Assembly: GCF_000719975.1 (NCBI RefSeq)
Contig: NZ_JOIJ01000010.1
Coordinates: 124,001-188,000, forward strand
DNA: 64,000 nucleotides
Reading direction: 5' to 3'
From: Prauserella rugosa
Lineage (GTDB): Bacteria; Actinomycetota; Actinomycetes; Mycobacteriales; Pseudonocardiaceae
Shown here piece by piece: positions 1-9,309 of this stretch (position 1 is its first letter; each line of letters starts with the position of its first letter). The translations under genes were made by a program, and so were the position numbers. Under the pieces are notes generated by a model, which searched no databases, was not told the origin of the DNA, and saw nothing but the letters and a program-made list of their open reading frames with translations.

Positions 1-212
1 GCGCCCGCCGAGGTCAGCCCGGCGACCACCGCCGCCTCCAGCATCTCGCCGCTGGCCCGCGGGTCGCGGCCCACCACAGCCACCGGACGGTGCGATCGGT
101 CGTGGGCAGCGAGCACGCGAGCCGCCGCCGCGGCCACCGACAACGCCAGTTCCGGCGTCAGCTCACTGTTCGCGAGACCGCGCACGCCATCGGTGCCGAA
201 CAGGCGGGCCAT
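1..212 (-). CDS. glmM: Phosphoglucosamine mutase GlmM, N-terminal fragment cut by window edge
   Basis: Reading leftward from the ATG at 210-212, the protein begins [12 protein letters not shown] and continues through [12 protein letters not shown], the typical N-terminus of GlmM. GlmM converts glucosamine-6-phosphate to glucosamine-1-phosphate for UDP-GlcNAc and peptidoglycan synthesis in the cytosol. Only about 70 codons are present; the catalytic serine loop lies beyond the edge. A GGAGG lies about 5 nt before the ATG. Its place just downstream of rpsI and rplM matches the conserved actinobacterial order. Confidence 0.9.
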   Translation of the reverse strand, partial: MARLFGTDGVRGLANSELTPELALSVAAAAARVLAAHDRSHRPVAVVGRDPRASGEMLEAAVVAGLTSAG

Positions 213-357
213 ACATCCTCCAGCTACAACACATCGCCTCGAGACGCCATGGAGCCCACCGTGCGGACTCCGCGTCGCGCGGACAACTTAGCGACACGCA
301 CGTGGGCGATACCGGCGGGTCACCGTTTGCGCTACGGCAGGCGACACCCGGCCCGGA

Positions 358-461
358 TACCCACAACACGCGCTCCCAGGACCGCAACACGCCCTCCGGA
401 ACCCGCAACACGGGCCCCTGGGACTGCAACACGGGCCCCGGAGAACGCAACACGGCGGGCG
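358..461. repeat. Five-copy 21-bp degenerate tandem repeat upstream of glmM
   Basis: The core CAACACG recurs at 364, 385, 406, 427 and 448, exactly 21 bp apart, with GC-rich spacers of similar composition (for example GGGCCCCTGGGACTG). On the minus strand each unit reads CGTGTTGCG-like. A copy in the opposite orientation (CGTGTTGC) sits at 514-521 beyond the rpsI terminator. The array lies in the leader or promoter zone of glmM. Its function is unknown. Confidence 0.85.
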
Positions 462-481
462 CCTTCCCCGGAAACGCGAAA

Positions 482-510
482 AGCGCCCACCCGTGTATCG
501 GATGGGCGCT
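482..510 (-). terminator. Rho-independent-type terminator after rpsI
   Basis: Stem AGCGCCCACCC (482-492) pairs with GGATGGGCGCT (500-510) with one mismatch and a 7-nt loop. On the minus strand the stem is followed by TTTTCGCGTTT. It lies about 55 bp downstream of the rpsI stop. Confidence 0.75.
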
Positions 511-565
511 CTCGCGTGTTGCCCCACACCGCAGTCGATGCGAGACAGAACACTGACGTCGAAGG

Positions 566-1050
<485 letters not shown>

Positions 1051-1054
<4 letters not shown>

Positions 1055-1503
1055 TTGGTCACCTGAGCGATCTTGGTGATCTCGTGGGGCTGCGGGTTCT
1101 GCGCGGCGTGCGGGTGGTCCGGGCCGGCGTAGACCTTCAGCTTCTTCCCCATGGCACGGCCGAGCTTGTTCTTCGGCAGCATGCCCTTGATGGTCTTCTC
1201 GAGCAGGCGCTCCGGCTTGGTGTCGAGCAGCTCGCCGAACGACTGCTTGCGCATGCCGCCCGGGTAGCCGCTGTGACGGTACGCGAACTTCTGCTCGCGC
1301 TTGTTGCCGGTGAGGGCGACCTTCTCGGCGTTCACGATGATGACGAAGTCACCCGTGTCCACGTGCGGAGCATAGGTCGGCTTGTGCTTGCCGCGCAGCA
1401 GCGTGGCAACCTCGGTCGCGAGCCGGCCGAGCACGACGTCCTGGGCGTCGATCACGTGCCAGGCACGGGTGACATCGCCGGGCTTAGGGCTGTACGTGGG
1501 CAA
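1051..1503 (-). CDS. rplM: 50S ribosomal protein L13 (uL13)
   Basis: The 150-residue protein begins [20 protein letters not shown] and contains [19 protein letters not shown] and [12 protein letters not shown], diagnostic of uL13, an early-assembly 50S protein. The start is TTG at 1501-1503 with GAGG about 7 nt upstream. It is the first gene of the rplM-rpsI operon, and in mycobacteria this pair directly abuts the ESX-4 locus, as here. Confidence 0.97.
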
Positions 1504-1770
1504 GGGTCTACCTCGTCGTCAAGATTGCTTGTGGGTACGTGCGGGCCGGCCGCAAACACTCGGCGCGCGCACAGACTACGAAGATACCCGGTCGCTTCGG
1601 AGCGCATGGAGGCGGGGTCCGATGGGCGGCTCATCCTAATGCCGGCCACCGCATCCTCCCGACAGGCCGCCTCGGCGCGTCGAGGAACCGCTACCCGCAG
1701 TCTACGACCCTGGTCGGCGGTCGATTCGGGGCGCCCTCGGACGTCGCCGCGCCCTCTGCCGCACACACGA
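1504..1770. other. Intergenic leader/promoter region of rplM-rpsI
   Basis: This gene-free stretch separates rplM from the terminator after the WXG100 pair. It must carry the minus-strand promoter of rplM. A TAGTCT on the minus strand (about 1574-1579) is a possible -10, but no convincing -35 accompanies it. No other structure was recognised. Confidence 0.5.
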
Positions 1771-1806
1771 GAACGGGCCCGGCCGTGAGAGGCCGGACCC
1801 GTTCCA
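1771..1806 (-). terminator. Hairpin terminator after the WXG100 gene pair
   Basis: GAACGGGCCCGGCC (1771-1784) pairs with GGCCGGACCCGTTC (1791-1804) with one mismatch and a 6-nt loop. It lies about 80 bp downstream of the stop at 1886. No long T tract follows, as is common in GC-rich actinobacteria. Confidence 0.7.
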
Positions 1807-1885
1807 TGTATCCGTCAGCCGGTGGCCGTGCCACCAGGACTGCCCCCAGAGCTGCCCCCAGAGGCTGCGGTGAAGCAGGCTGATG

Positions 1886-2173
1886 TCAGCCGAACATCCC
1901 CTGGATGCCCTTCTCCGTGCCCTGGTAGCCGTCGGCGATCTGCGGCAGAGCGGTGGCGATCTGCGCGAGAACCTGCTTGAGCTCCTCGAGCGACTGGTTC
2001 CAGTTGTTCTGAACCTCGTTCCAGGCCTGCATCGCGTCACCTTCCCAGCTCTCGACGAGCGGGGCGAGCTGGCTCTTCAGCTGCTCGAACAGGTTCTCCA
2101 GCTCGCCGCCGGTGGCCTTGCAGTCCTCGGCAGCGGTGTGGATCGTTGCGTAATCAACCTTGATACCGGACAT
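1886..2173 (-). CDS. esxT: WXG100 protein, EsxT position of an ESX-4-like locus
   Basis: The protein is 95 residues, the usual WXG100 length. It has W-E-G at about residues 43-45 (ESWEGDA) in the expected helix-turn-helix, and YQGTE near the C-terminus fits the T7SS export signal YxxxD/E. WXG100 proteins form helical hairpin dimers secreted by ESX systems. A strong GGAGGG precedes the ATG at 2171-2173. The symbol is assigned by position next to rplM, as with Rv3444c in M. tuberculosis, not by close sequence identity. Confidence 0.85.
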   Translation of the reverse strand: MSGIKVDYATIHTAAEDCKATGGELENLFEQLKSQLAPLVESWEGDAMQAWNEVQNNWNQSLEELKQVLAQIATALPQIADGYQGTEKGIQGMFG

Positions 2174-2223
2174 GTCTACCCTCCAGAAAGTCTAAGAATG
2201 AAGTGAATCGGGTCGCGAACGAA

Positions 2224-2541
2224 TCAGAGGCCGCCGAGGGCGTTGGAGATGCTGCCGATGGCCGACTGCTGCTCCTCTTCCGCCTGCTGGTACTTGACAC
2301 CGGACTGCTGAAGCAGCTCGGCGATGTCCTGCAGCGCCTGGTTCAGCTTCATGTTCTTCTCGTCGAACGCGTTCATGACGTTCTGGAACGCCTGCGCAGC
2401 CTCGCCGCCCCAGCCGGCGCGGGTCGCCTCGATGCGGTCGCGCAGCGTCGACATGTTCTGGTCCATGGCCTGCTTCGTCTCTTCGACGTCGCGGTACGCC
2501 TGCTGGAACTGTTCCGGAGTCCCTGTAAAGCCGCCTGCCAT
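2224..2541 (-). CDS. esxU: WXG100 protein, EsxU position of an ESX-4-like locus
   Basis: This 105-residue helical protein has W-G-G in RAGWGGEAAQAF and a C-terminal YQQAE matching the YxxxD/E export signal. It lies 50 bp upstream of the other WXG100 gene on the same strand, so the two probably form the secreted heterodimer. AAGGGGG precedes the ATG at 2539-2541. Unusually, both partners carry a YxxxE; in many pairs only one does. The symbol is positional (Rv3445c equivalent). Confidence 0.83.
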   Translation of the reverse strand: MAGGFTGTPEQFQQAYRDVEETKQAMDQNMSTLRDRIEATRAGWGGEAAQAFQNVMNAFDEKNMKLNQALQDIAELLQQSGVKYQQAEEEQQSAIGSISNALGGL

Positions 2542-2679
2542 TGGGATGACCCCCTTCGTCAGTGGTTCAGTCGAGTACTTCCTTGCTGGTACTGACCCTA
2601 CGACGAAGACCCTGCCATGGTTGGTTCCACGATGTCCCGCCGGTTCCGTAAGTAGTTGCTCCAGTAAACGCCGAAACCT

Positions 2680-2699
2680 GGAACCGAACGGAACCGAAC
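2680..2699. repeat. Perfect 10-bp tandem duplication in the upstream region of the WXG100 pair
   Basis: GGAACCGAAC occurs twice in tandem at 2680-2689 and 2690-2699, about 140 bp upstream of the esxU start. On the minus strand this reads GTTCGGTTCC twice. Related GGTTCC half-motifs occur nearby (about 2624 and 2642). It could be a regulator site for the esx pair, but this is only inferred. Confidence 0.6.
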
Positions 2700-2786
2700 A
2701 CGTTTACGCAGGTCAGAGCTCTGCGAGCGCGTTTCGCATTCGGTTTCGCACATGCACAGCGGACGCGGGTTACGTCGAACGTGGCG

Positions 2787-4949
2787 TCAGTTCGTGAATT
2801 CGAGGGTCTGGACAATCTGTTCGCAGCCCGCGGCGACTTCCTTCTTGGCCTTGTCGGTCTGGCAGCCGACGCTCACCTGGACCGAACCGTTCGCGAGGAT
2901 GTACCACCGCACGGGCTCGGCGATCCCGTCGAGCTTCTCCGTGTAGTGAATGGTGTCGCGGCCCGCGAACCCGTGGTGTTCCTTGAAACCGCGGTACTTG
3001 TCCGGCCGCGCCGCCCCATCCTGGCGGATCTCGTCGAACAGGCGCCTGCGCTGCTTTCCGGCGTCGAAGTCCTGCTGGATCTGCTGGACGACGACGAGGT
3101 CCGAACCGGAGGAGTCGGCCGGGCCGTACGTGATGTTGGCGCGTTCGACGTTCTCGTCGAGCTGTTTCCAGCCCTGCGGTGCGATGAACGAGTACGAGAA
3201 CCGGGAGACCCGCGTTCCCTCGGGTTCGTCCTCCCTGATGACGAAGAACCACACGGCGGCCGCACCTGCCAGCAGCACCACCAGGCCGAGCGCCGACCAC
3301 ACCAGTGCCCGCTTCCGGCCGCCGTTCGTTCCGGTGCCGGCGCCCTCGCCGCCGGGCTCACCCGAGCCCGCGGTGGAGGAGGCCGCGGTGTAGGAGGACG
3401 CGGCGAAGCCGGGATGCTGCTGGGCGAACCCGCCGCCGTGCGGTGTTCCCGGCCCAGCCTGCCCGTGCCCGCCCTTTCCGGGGCCGCCCTGTCCGTGCCC
3501 GCCCTGAGCGTGGGGAGCAGGAACGCCGGGACGCGGCGTCTGCGGGCTGTGCGGACGCCTGCCCGCCTGCGACCCCGACGGATGCTGGCCCGACGGATGC
3601 TGGGGCGGCTGCGTGCCCGGATGGTGGCCGCCGGGCTGCTGTGGCCGGTACGGAGCCGTGTTCGGCCCCGACTGTGCTCCGTACGCACCGGGACGGGCGC
3701 TGCCCGCCGACTGCCTGCCCGTCCCGTGTGGACCGTGGGGCTGCTGCGGCGCGGATTCCGGCCTGCGCACGACGGAGGTGGCCTCGTCCCCTGCGCCGGG
3801 CAACGCGCCGGGCACCGCTCCGCCGCGGTCGGGGATCACCTGTACGGCACGCAGCGCACCGCGTGCCACGACGGTCTCGGGCTGGTCGAGGGTCGTGGGC
3901 ACGACGCCGGTCCGCTCGTGGATGAGCCGCGACAGCATCGGGATCCGGCTCGATCCGCCGACGAGGAAGATCGCCGTCAGCTGCTTCGGCCGCAGCCCGG
4001 CCTCCTCGATCGTCGCGACCGCGAGTTCGACGGCCCTGCCGAGCGGGGCGGCGACCAACTCCTCGAGTTGCTCCCGCGTCACGTGCGCGTCGGCGAACGG
4101 CGGCGGCATCGGCACGTCCGTGTAGGCGTGCCGGGACAACGTCTCCTTGGCGCCGCGCACGTCCTGCCGCAGCACGCGTCTCCTGCGCCGGTCGGCCAGT
4201 TCCCTGCCCTGGACCAGCTGCTCCCACGCATCCCTGTCCGCCGACGAGACGAGGGAACCGACGTGCTCCAGCAACGCCTGGTCGATGTCCGCACCGCCGA
4301 AGCCCGGGTCGCCGCGGGTGGCGGGGACCTCGAACGCCGTCCTGCGGTTCTGCGACTCCGTGCGGCGCACGACGCTCACGTCGATCGTGCCGCCACCGAA
4401 GTCGAACACCGCCAACGTGTCCCCCGGCTTGCCGGTGAACGCGACGGTCTTCTCCGGGTTGTCGTGGGCCGGTGCGTACGTCGCGGCGTGGAAGACCGCG
4501 GCGGCGACCGGCTCCGGCACCAACGCGACCTCGTGCCCGAGACCGCTCGCGGCCTGGCGCAGCAGCCGGGTGCGCACCGCACCCCAGTCCGCGGGATGCG
4601 TGAGGACCAGCAGGTCGATCTCCGCACCCGCCGCCAGCCTGCGCGCCTCGCCCACCGCCCTGGACAACACGGCGCGCACGACGTCGACGACGTTCAGCAC
4701 GGTGTCGCCGAGCAGCAGTTCGCCCTCGTCGATCCGGCGTTTCGGCGTCGGCTCGAACCGGGCGGGATCCACCGCGGCCTGCCGCTCGGCCTCCTGGCCG
4801 ACGAACAGCGTGCCGTCGGCGTGTGCGTACACGGCCGACGGCATCAGCGGCTGGCCGTCGATCACGACGACCTGTGGCTGCCGTTCCCCGATCGCGGCGA
4901 CGACGCAGGTGCTCGACGTGCCGAAGTCGATCGCGACGCGAAAAGTCAC
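2787..4949 (-). CDS. T7SS-associated membrane protein: Hsp70/actin-fold ATPase domain fused to Rv3446c-family C-terminal domain
   Basis: The 720-residue protein has three parts. Residues 1-~370 have an Hsp70-like actin fold: AIDFGTSS (phosphate 1), VFDFGGGTIDVSVV (~178, phosphate 2) and FLVGGSSRIP (~326, adenosine). Residues ~372-545 are a Pro/Gly/Gln/His-rich linker. A transmembrane helix (~546-568) leads to an outer domain containing GRDTIHYTEK, VRWYILANG and VSVGCQ, matching the T7SS-associated Rv3446c C-terminal family. The start is GTG at 4947-4949 with GGGGAG. The gene sits between esxU and eccC, as Rv3446c does. A role as an ATP-driven chaperone of the secretion system is inference. 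Confidence 0.85.
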   Translation of the reverse strand: MTFRVAIDFGTSSTCVVAAIGERQPQVVVIDGQPLMPSAVYAHADGTLFVGQEAERQAAVDPARFEPTPKRRIDEGELLLGDTVLNVVDVVRAVLSRAVGEARRLAAGAEIDLLVLTHPADWGAVRTRLLRQAASGLGHEVALVPEPVAAAVFHAATYAPAHDNPEKTVAFTGKPGDTLAVFDFGGGTIDVSVVRRTESQNRRTAFEVPATRGDPGFGGADIDQALLEHVGSLVSSADRDAWEQLVQGRELADRRRRRVLRQDVRGAKETLSRHAYTDVPMPPPFADAHVTREQLEELVAAPLGRAVELAVATIEEAGLRPKQLTAIFLVGGSSRIPMLSRLIHERTGVVPTTLDQPETVVARGALRAVQVIPDRGGAVPGALPGAGDEATSVVRRPESAPQQPHGPHGTGRQSAGSARPGAYGAQSGPNTAPYRPQQPGGHHPGTQPPQHPSGQHPSGSQAGRRPHSPQTPRPGVPAPHAQGGHGQGGPGKGGHGQAGPGTPHGGGFAQQHPGFAASSYTAASSTAGSGEPGGEGAGTGTNGGRKRALVWSALGLVVLLAGAAAVWFFVIREDEPEGTRVSRFSYSFIAPQGWKQLDENVERANITYGPADSSGSDLVVVQQIQQDFDAGKQRRRLFDEIRQDGAARPDKYRGFKEHHGFAGRDTIHYTEKLDGIAEPVRWYILANGSVQVSVGCQTDKAKKEVAAGCEQIVQTLEFTN

Positions 4950-5001
4950 CGGTCGCTCCCCACGTCAGGAACGACCGGTGACCACGGCGTCGGCGCGTGG
5001 A

Positions 5002-8000
5002 TCACTCGGGATTGATCCACGACACGTGCATGAGCTGCTTGCCGACCTTGCGGCTGACCAGGTTGCCGCGGCCGGGCGGCATCGGGCTGGCCTTGACGTT
5101 GCCCAGCAGCGTGCCCTCGTCCTTGGAACCGCTCATCACGATGCCCGGCATCGCCAGCTCCTTGAGCTTGCCGATGATCGGGTCCATCCCGGTACGCGCG
5201 GCACCACCGGTGCGCCTGGCGACCACCATGTGCAGGCCGACGTCCTTGGCCTGCGGCAGGTACTCGGCCAGCGGACGCAGCGGGTTGCTCTGCTGCGTGG
5301 CCACGAGGTCGTAGTCGTCGACGATCACGAACAGTTCGGGGCCCTGCCACCACGACCGGTCCTTGAGCTGCTGCGGCGTCACGTCCGGGCCGGGCAGGCG
5401 CTTCTGCATCGACCCGGCCACCTCCTTGACGATCCCGTCGAGCTGGTTGGCAGACACCGCGTACGCCAGCAGCTGGTCCCCCTCGACGAAACCGAGCATC
5501 GTGCGCCGGTAGTCGACGAGGATGATGACCGCCTCCTGCTTGGTGTAGCGGTCGGTGATCCCGCGGACGATCTGCCGCAGCAGGTTCGTCTTGCCGGACT
5601 CGCCGTCGGCGTATGCCAGGAAGTGCGGGTCGGCGTTGAAGTCGAGGTAGACGGGCGCCAGCTCGTCCTCGTTGACGCCGATGGGCACCAGCTTGGAGTC
5701 GCGGCGGTTGTCGATCGCCAGCAGGTCCTCGTACGGCATGAAGTCGGGCAGCAGCCGCACCTGCGGTGCCTTGCGGCCCTGCCACGCGGAACTGATCTTG
5801 GCGACCGCGTCGGCGACACCGTCACCGACGGTCGTCGCGTCGCTCGACCCGTCGATCCGCGGCAGACCGCCGAGGAAGTGCAGCTTGTCCCGGGTCAGAC
5901 CGCGACCGGGACGTCCGGCGGGCACGTTGACCGCCGTGCGCCGTTCGATGTCGGACTCGCTCGGGTCACCGAGCCGCAGCTCGAACCGGGTGCCGAGCAT
6001 GTCCTTGATGGCGGGCCGGATGTCGGCCCACCGGTTGGACGCGATGACGACGTGCACGCCGTAGGCGAGGCCCTGGACGGCGAGCTTGGTGATCTGCGGT
6101 TCGAGCTCCTCGAAGTCGTCCCGCAGCGCGCGCCAGCCGTCGACGATGAGGAACGCGTCGCCGAACGGGTCTTGCTCGTGGGTGATGTCGCCGCGGCGCT
6201 TGCGGTTGCGGAAGTCGGCCATCGAGTCGACGCCCAGTTCCCCGAAGCGCGCTTCCCGCTCGGCGGCCAGGGTCGTCAGCTCGGCGACGATGCGGCGGGC
6301 CTTGTCCGGGTCGCGCCTGGCGACGGCCACCCCACCGACGTGCGGAAGACCGTCGAGCGAGGCGAGCGTGCCGCCACCGAGGTCGATGGCGTAGAACTGC
6401 GCCTCCTCGGGCGTGTGCGTCAACGCCATCGACATCACGAGCGTGCGCAGCATCGTCGACTTACCGGACTGTGGACCGCCGACGACGGCGCCGTGACCGG
6501 CACCGCCGGAGAAGTCGGCCCACAGCGGGTCGCGCCGCTGCTCGTACGGACGGTCCACGATGCCGAGCGGCACCTGCAGCTTGCCGTTGCCGAAGAAGCC
6601 GACGGGCGACAGTCCGCGTTCCTCGGTCGGGTTGAGGTTCGGCAGGAGCGTGTCGAGCGAGTTCGGCTCGTTCAGCGGCGGCAGCCACACCTCGTGCGCG
6701 GGCGGACCCTGCCCGACGAGCCTGCTGACGATGACGTCCAGCTCGCTCGGCTCGACGGCCTCCTCTGACTCGGGCTGCTGCGGCTTCTCCGGTTCCGGTT
6801 CCGGCTCCGGTTCGGGTTCCTTCGGCAGCTCGACGTAGTCGGGCACGAACATCTGCGGACGCTTGTCCGCACGCACCACCTTGGCGCCGGGTGCGGCCGC
6901 CTTGATGCCTGCGGGGCGGTACGGACCCGAGACGTAGGAGGCCTTGAAACGTTCGAGCGTCGAGGTGTCGTACTTCAGGTAGCCACCACCGGGCACCGAC
7001 GGCAGTTCGAAGGCGTCCGGAACACCGATCGCCGCGCGCGACTCGGCGGCGGAGAAGGTCTTCAGGCCGATGCGGTAGGACAGGTGGGAGTCCAGGCCGC
7101 GCAGCTTGCCCTCCTCGAGCCGCTGCGAGGCAAGCAGCATGTGCATCTGCAGCGAACGGCCGAGCCGGCCGATCGCGACGAACAGTTCGATGAAGTCGGG
7201 CTTCTCGCTGAGCAGCTCGGAGAACTCGTCGACGACGATGAACAGCGCGGGCAGCGGGTCGAGGTCGGCACCGTTCTCGCGGGCCTTCTCGTACTCCCAC
7301 ACGTTCTTGAAGTTGCCGCCGTTCTTGAGCGCCTCCTGCCTGCGGTTCATCTCGCCGGCCAGTGCGTCCTTCATGCGGTCGACCAGCGTGACCTCGTCGG
7401 CCAGGTTGGTGATGACCGCCGACACGTGCGGCGCCTTGTCGAGGCCGAGGAACGTCGCACCACCCTTGAAGTCGACGAGCACGAAGTTCAGCGTCGTCGA
7501 CGAGTGGGTGGCGAGCATGCCCAGCACGAGCGTGCGGAGGAACTCGGACTTACCGGAACCGGTCGCACCGATGCACAGGCCGTGCGGGCCCATGCCCTCC
7601 ATGGCGGCTTCCTTGATGTCCAGCTCCACCGGCTGGCCCATCTCGCCGACGCCGAACGGCACGCGGTAGCGGTCGCGCACCGGGCGCGGGCGCCAGGCCT
7701 GCTGCACGTCGAACGTCATCGGGTCGCCGGGAATGCCGAGCAGTTCCAGCAGCGACGGGTTGGACAGCAGCGGCTGTTCCTCCCCGTCCTCGGCTGCGGC
7801 ACTGCCGACCCGGTAGGGCGAGAGTTTGCGGGCCAGCGCCTCGACCTCGACGAGGCTGAGCGTGTCGGGCTCGCCGAACCACTCGACACCGCCCGCGCTG
7901 CGCGCACCGAGCCGTTCGGGCTCGACCACCAGGCGCAGGCCGCGGCGGGCGGCCAGGTTGCCGATCGTGTCCGACAGGTCGATCAGCGTGACGCCGACGA

Positions 8001-9024
8001 GCCCCTCCTCCAGGAGGATCTGCTCCTCGCCGGTGACGTCGGCGTCGTCGAGCACGACGACGATGTGCGGCTGGTCCGGCGGCGGCGTGGCGTTACGCGA
8101 GAAGCGCTGCCTGTCCCGCAGCTCGTCCTCGAGCCACGCCTCGATCTGGCCGAGCGACCCGGCCATCATGCGCAGCTGGCCGATGCCGTCGGACAGCGTC
8201 GGGTGCTGCGTGTGGGGCAACCACTTGGCCCACTCCCACTCGGCCTTCGACCGACCCGTCGAGGCGACGGCGATGAGCACGTCCTCCGGGCTGTGGAACG
8301 TGACGAGCTGGGCGAGCATCGCGCGCGTCAGCCCGCGGGTGAGCTCGCGATCGCCCTGCATGCCGACGGCCGCGAACCCACGCAGGGTGATCTGCGTGGG
8401 CAGGTCGGGGACGATCGAGTGCGCGCGCACGAACCGGCGCAGGGCCAGCGTCGCGATCGGTTCGAGCTCGTCGACCGGACCGGTCTGCGGCGGGACGAGC
8501 CTGGTCGCCAGCCGGTGCGCACTGCGGCCGACCCGAAGGTGGAGGAAGTCCTGGTCGTTCTGCCTGCGCTCCCACATGCGCCGCGTCGCCGCCATGGACC
8601 ACAGGGTCTGCGGGTCCGGGTGCACCCACTCCAGTGACGCGCGCTGCTCCTCCATCGCCTCGCGGGCGCGCTCACGCATCTGGCCGAGGTACCGCAGGTA
8701 GTCCTTGCGGTCCTCGTTCATCTCGGCCTTCTTCTGCTGACCGCCGCGGCCCCCACCTGCGAACATGCCGACCATCGACATGACCATCATCATCGGCATC
8801 ATCATCATGAAGGGGCTCGGCGCCTGCCCCTCCTGCAGCCGCGGAACCATGATCATGCCGACCATGCCGAGCATCGCCACGATCATGACGACCGGCAGGA
8901 TCTTCATCATGATGTTGCCGGGGATGGCGCGTGGCACCTCGGGCGGCGGCTCGAGGTGGACCTCGCCGCCCGGCGGGCGGGGCGCAGCAAGGCGTGGCGA
9001 CCGCTTGAACTGCAGCGTGCTCAC
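5002..9024 (-). CDS. eccC: T7SS ATPase EccC (single-chain FtsK/SpoIIIE type)
   Basis: The protein is 1340 residues. A Met-rich membrane segment (~38-92) is followed by an N-terminal domain and three FtsK/SpoIIIE-type ATPase modules with P-loops at ~486 (GATGSGKS), ~846 (GGPQSGKS) and ~1139 (ADGESGKT). The first is followed by FVLVDFKGG and FIVVDEFSELL (Walker B). EccC is the motor that recognises substrate C-termini and drives export. EccCa and EccCb are fused here, as in ESX-2 to ESX-5. The start is GTG with AGAGGGG 9 nt upstream. A 52-bp gap separates its stop from the Hsp70-fold gene; eccD diverges on the other side. Confidence 0.95.
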   Translation of the reverse strand: MSTLQFKRSPRLAAPRPPGGEVHLEPPPEVPRAIPGNIMMKILPVVMIVAMLGMVGMIMVPRLQEGQAPSPFMMMMPMMMVMSMVGMFAGGGRGGQQKKAEMNEDRKDYLRYLGQMRERAREAMEEQRASLEWVHPDPQTLWSMAATRRMWERRQNDQDFLHLRVGRSAHRLATRLVPPQTGPVDELEPIATLALRRFVRAHSIVPDLPTQITLRGFAAVGMQGDRELTRGLTRAMLAQLVTFHSPEDVLIAVASTGRSKAEWEWAKWLPHTQHPTLSDGIGQLRMMAGSLGQIEAWLEDELRDRQRFSRNATPPPDQPHIVVVLDDADVTGEEQILLEEGLVGVTLIDLSDTIGNLAARRGLRLVVEPERLGARSAGGVEWFGEPDTLSLVEVEALARKLSPYRVGSAAAEDGEEQPLLSNPSLLELLGIPGDPMTFDVQQAWRPRPVRDRYRVPFGVGEMGQPVELDIKEAAMEGMGPHGLCIGATGSGKSEFLRTLVLGMLATHSSTTLNFVLVDFKGGATFLGLDKAPHVSAVITNLADEVTLVDRMKDALAGEMNRRQEALKNGGNFKNVWEYEKARENGADLDPLPALFIVVDEFSELLSEKPDFIELFVAIGRLGRSLQMHMLLASQRLEEGKLRGLDSHLSYRIGLKTFSAAESRAAIGVPDAFELPSVPGGGYLKYDTSTLERFKASYVSGPYRPAGIKAAAPGAKVVRADKRPQMFVPDYVELPKEPEPEPEPEPEKPQQPESEEAVEPSELDVIVSRLVGQGPPAHEVWLPPLNEPNSLDTLLPNLNPTEERGLSPVGFFGNGKLQVPLGIVDRPYEQRRDPLWADFSGGAGHGAVVGGPQSGKSTMLRTLVMSMALTHTPEEAQFYAIDLGGGTLASLDGLPHVGGVAVARRDPDKARRIVAELTTLAAEREARFGELGVDSMADFRNRKRRGDITHEQDPFGDAFLIVDGWRALRDDFEELEPQITKLAVQGLAYGVHVVIASNRWADIRPAIKDMLGTRFELRLGDPSESDIERRTAVNVPAGRPGRGLTRDKLHFLGGLPRIDGSSDATTVGDGVADAVAKISSAWQGRKAPQVRLLPDFMPYEDLLAIDNRRDSKLVPIGVNEDELAPVYLDFNADPHFLAYADGESGKTNLLRQIVRGITDRYTKQEAVIILVDYRRTMLGFVEGDQLLAYAVSANQLDGIVKEVAGSMQKRLPGPDVTPQQLKDRSWWQGPELFVIVDDYDLVATQQSNPLRPLAEYLPQAKDVGLHMVVARRTGGAARTGMDPIIGKLKELAMPGIVMSGSKDEGTLLGNVKASPMPPGRGNLVSRKVGKQLMHVSWINPE

Positions 9025-9038
9025 CGAAAAGACCCCTC

Positions 9039-9062
9039 TTCAAGTCGGCTATTCAAGTCGGC
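9039..9062. repeat. 11-bp direct repeat just upstream of eccC
   Basis: TTCAAGTCGGC occurs at 9039-9049 and 9052-9062, 13 bp apart, within 40 bp of the eccC start in the eccC/eccD divergent region. It may be a regulator site; nothing more can be said. Confidence 0.6.
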
Positions 9063-9247
9063 ATGCGACCGGCGACATGCTGGCCGAGCTCACACGGTAG
9101 CGAACGAGGGCAAGTCGTGATCGGCAGACCGGCGAACTCGCACGGGTTCGGCCGAATCGCCCCCGCGCCGGCTCCTCGTGCGTTAAGACTGCATGCGCCG
9201 CCATGACCTGCCGTCAAGGCAGATGCAGACGTCCGGGGCGGCGAACG

Positions 9248-9272
9248 GTATGTTGCCGTGCGCGGTATAAGT
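9248..9272 (+). promoter_or_regulatory. Candidate eccD promoter
   Basis: TATAAG at 9266-9271 is a good -10 element in otherwise GC-rich sequence, about 38 bp before the eccD GTG. The -35 side (GGTATG or GAACGG) is weak, so this could be an extended -10 or alternative-sigma promoter. Confidence 0.35.
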
Positions 9273-9309
9273 ACCGAGGCAGCGATACATCCAGGTAGGG
9301 GGCTAGAAG

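Noticed and set aside
358-461. 21-bp repeats as a possible CRISPR array
   Set aside because: The unit is contiguous and degenerate with no separate unique spacers of 30 bp or more, and no cas gene is nearby.
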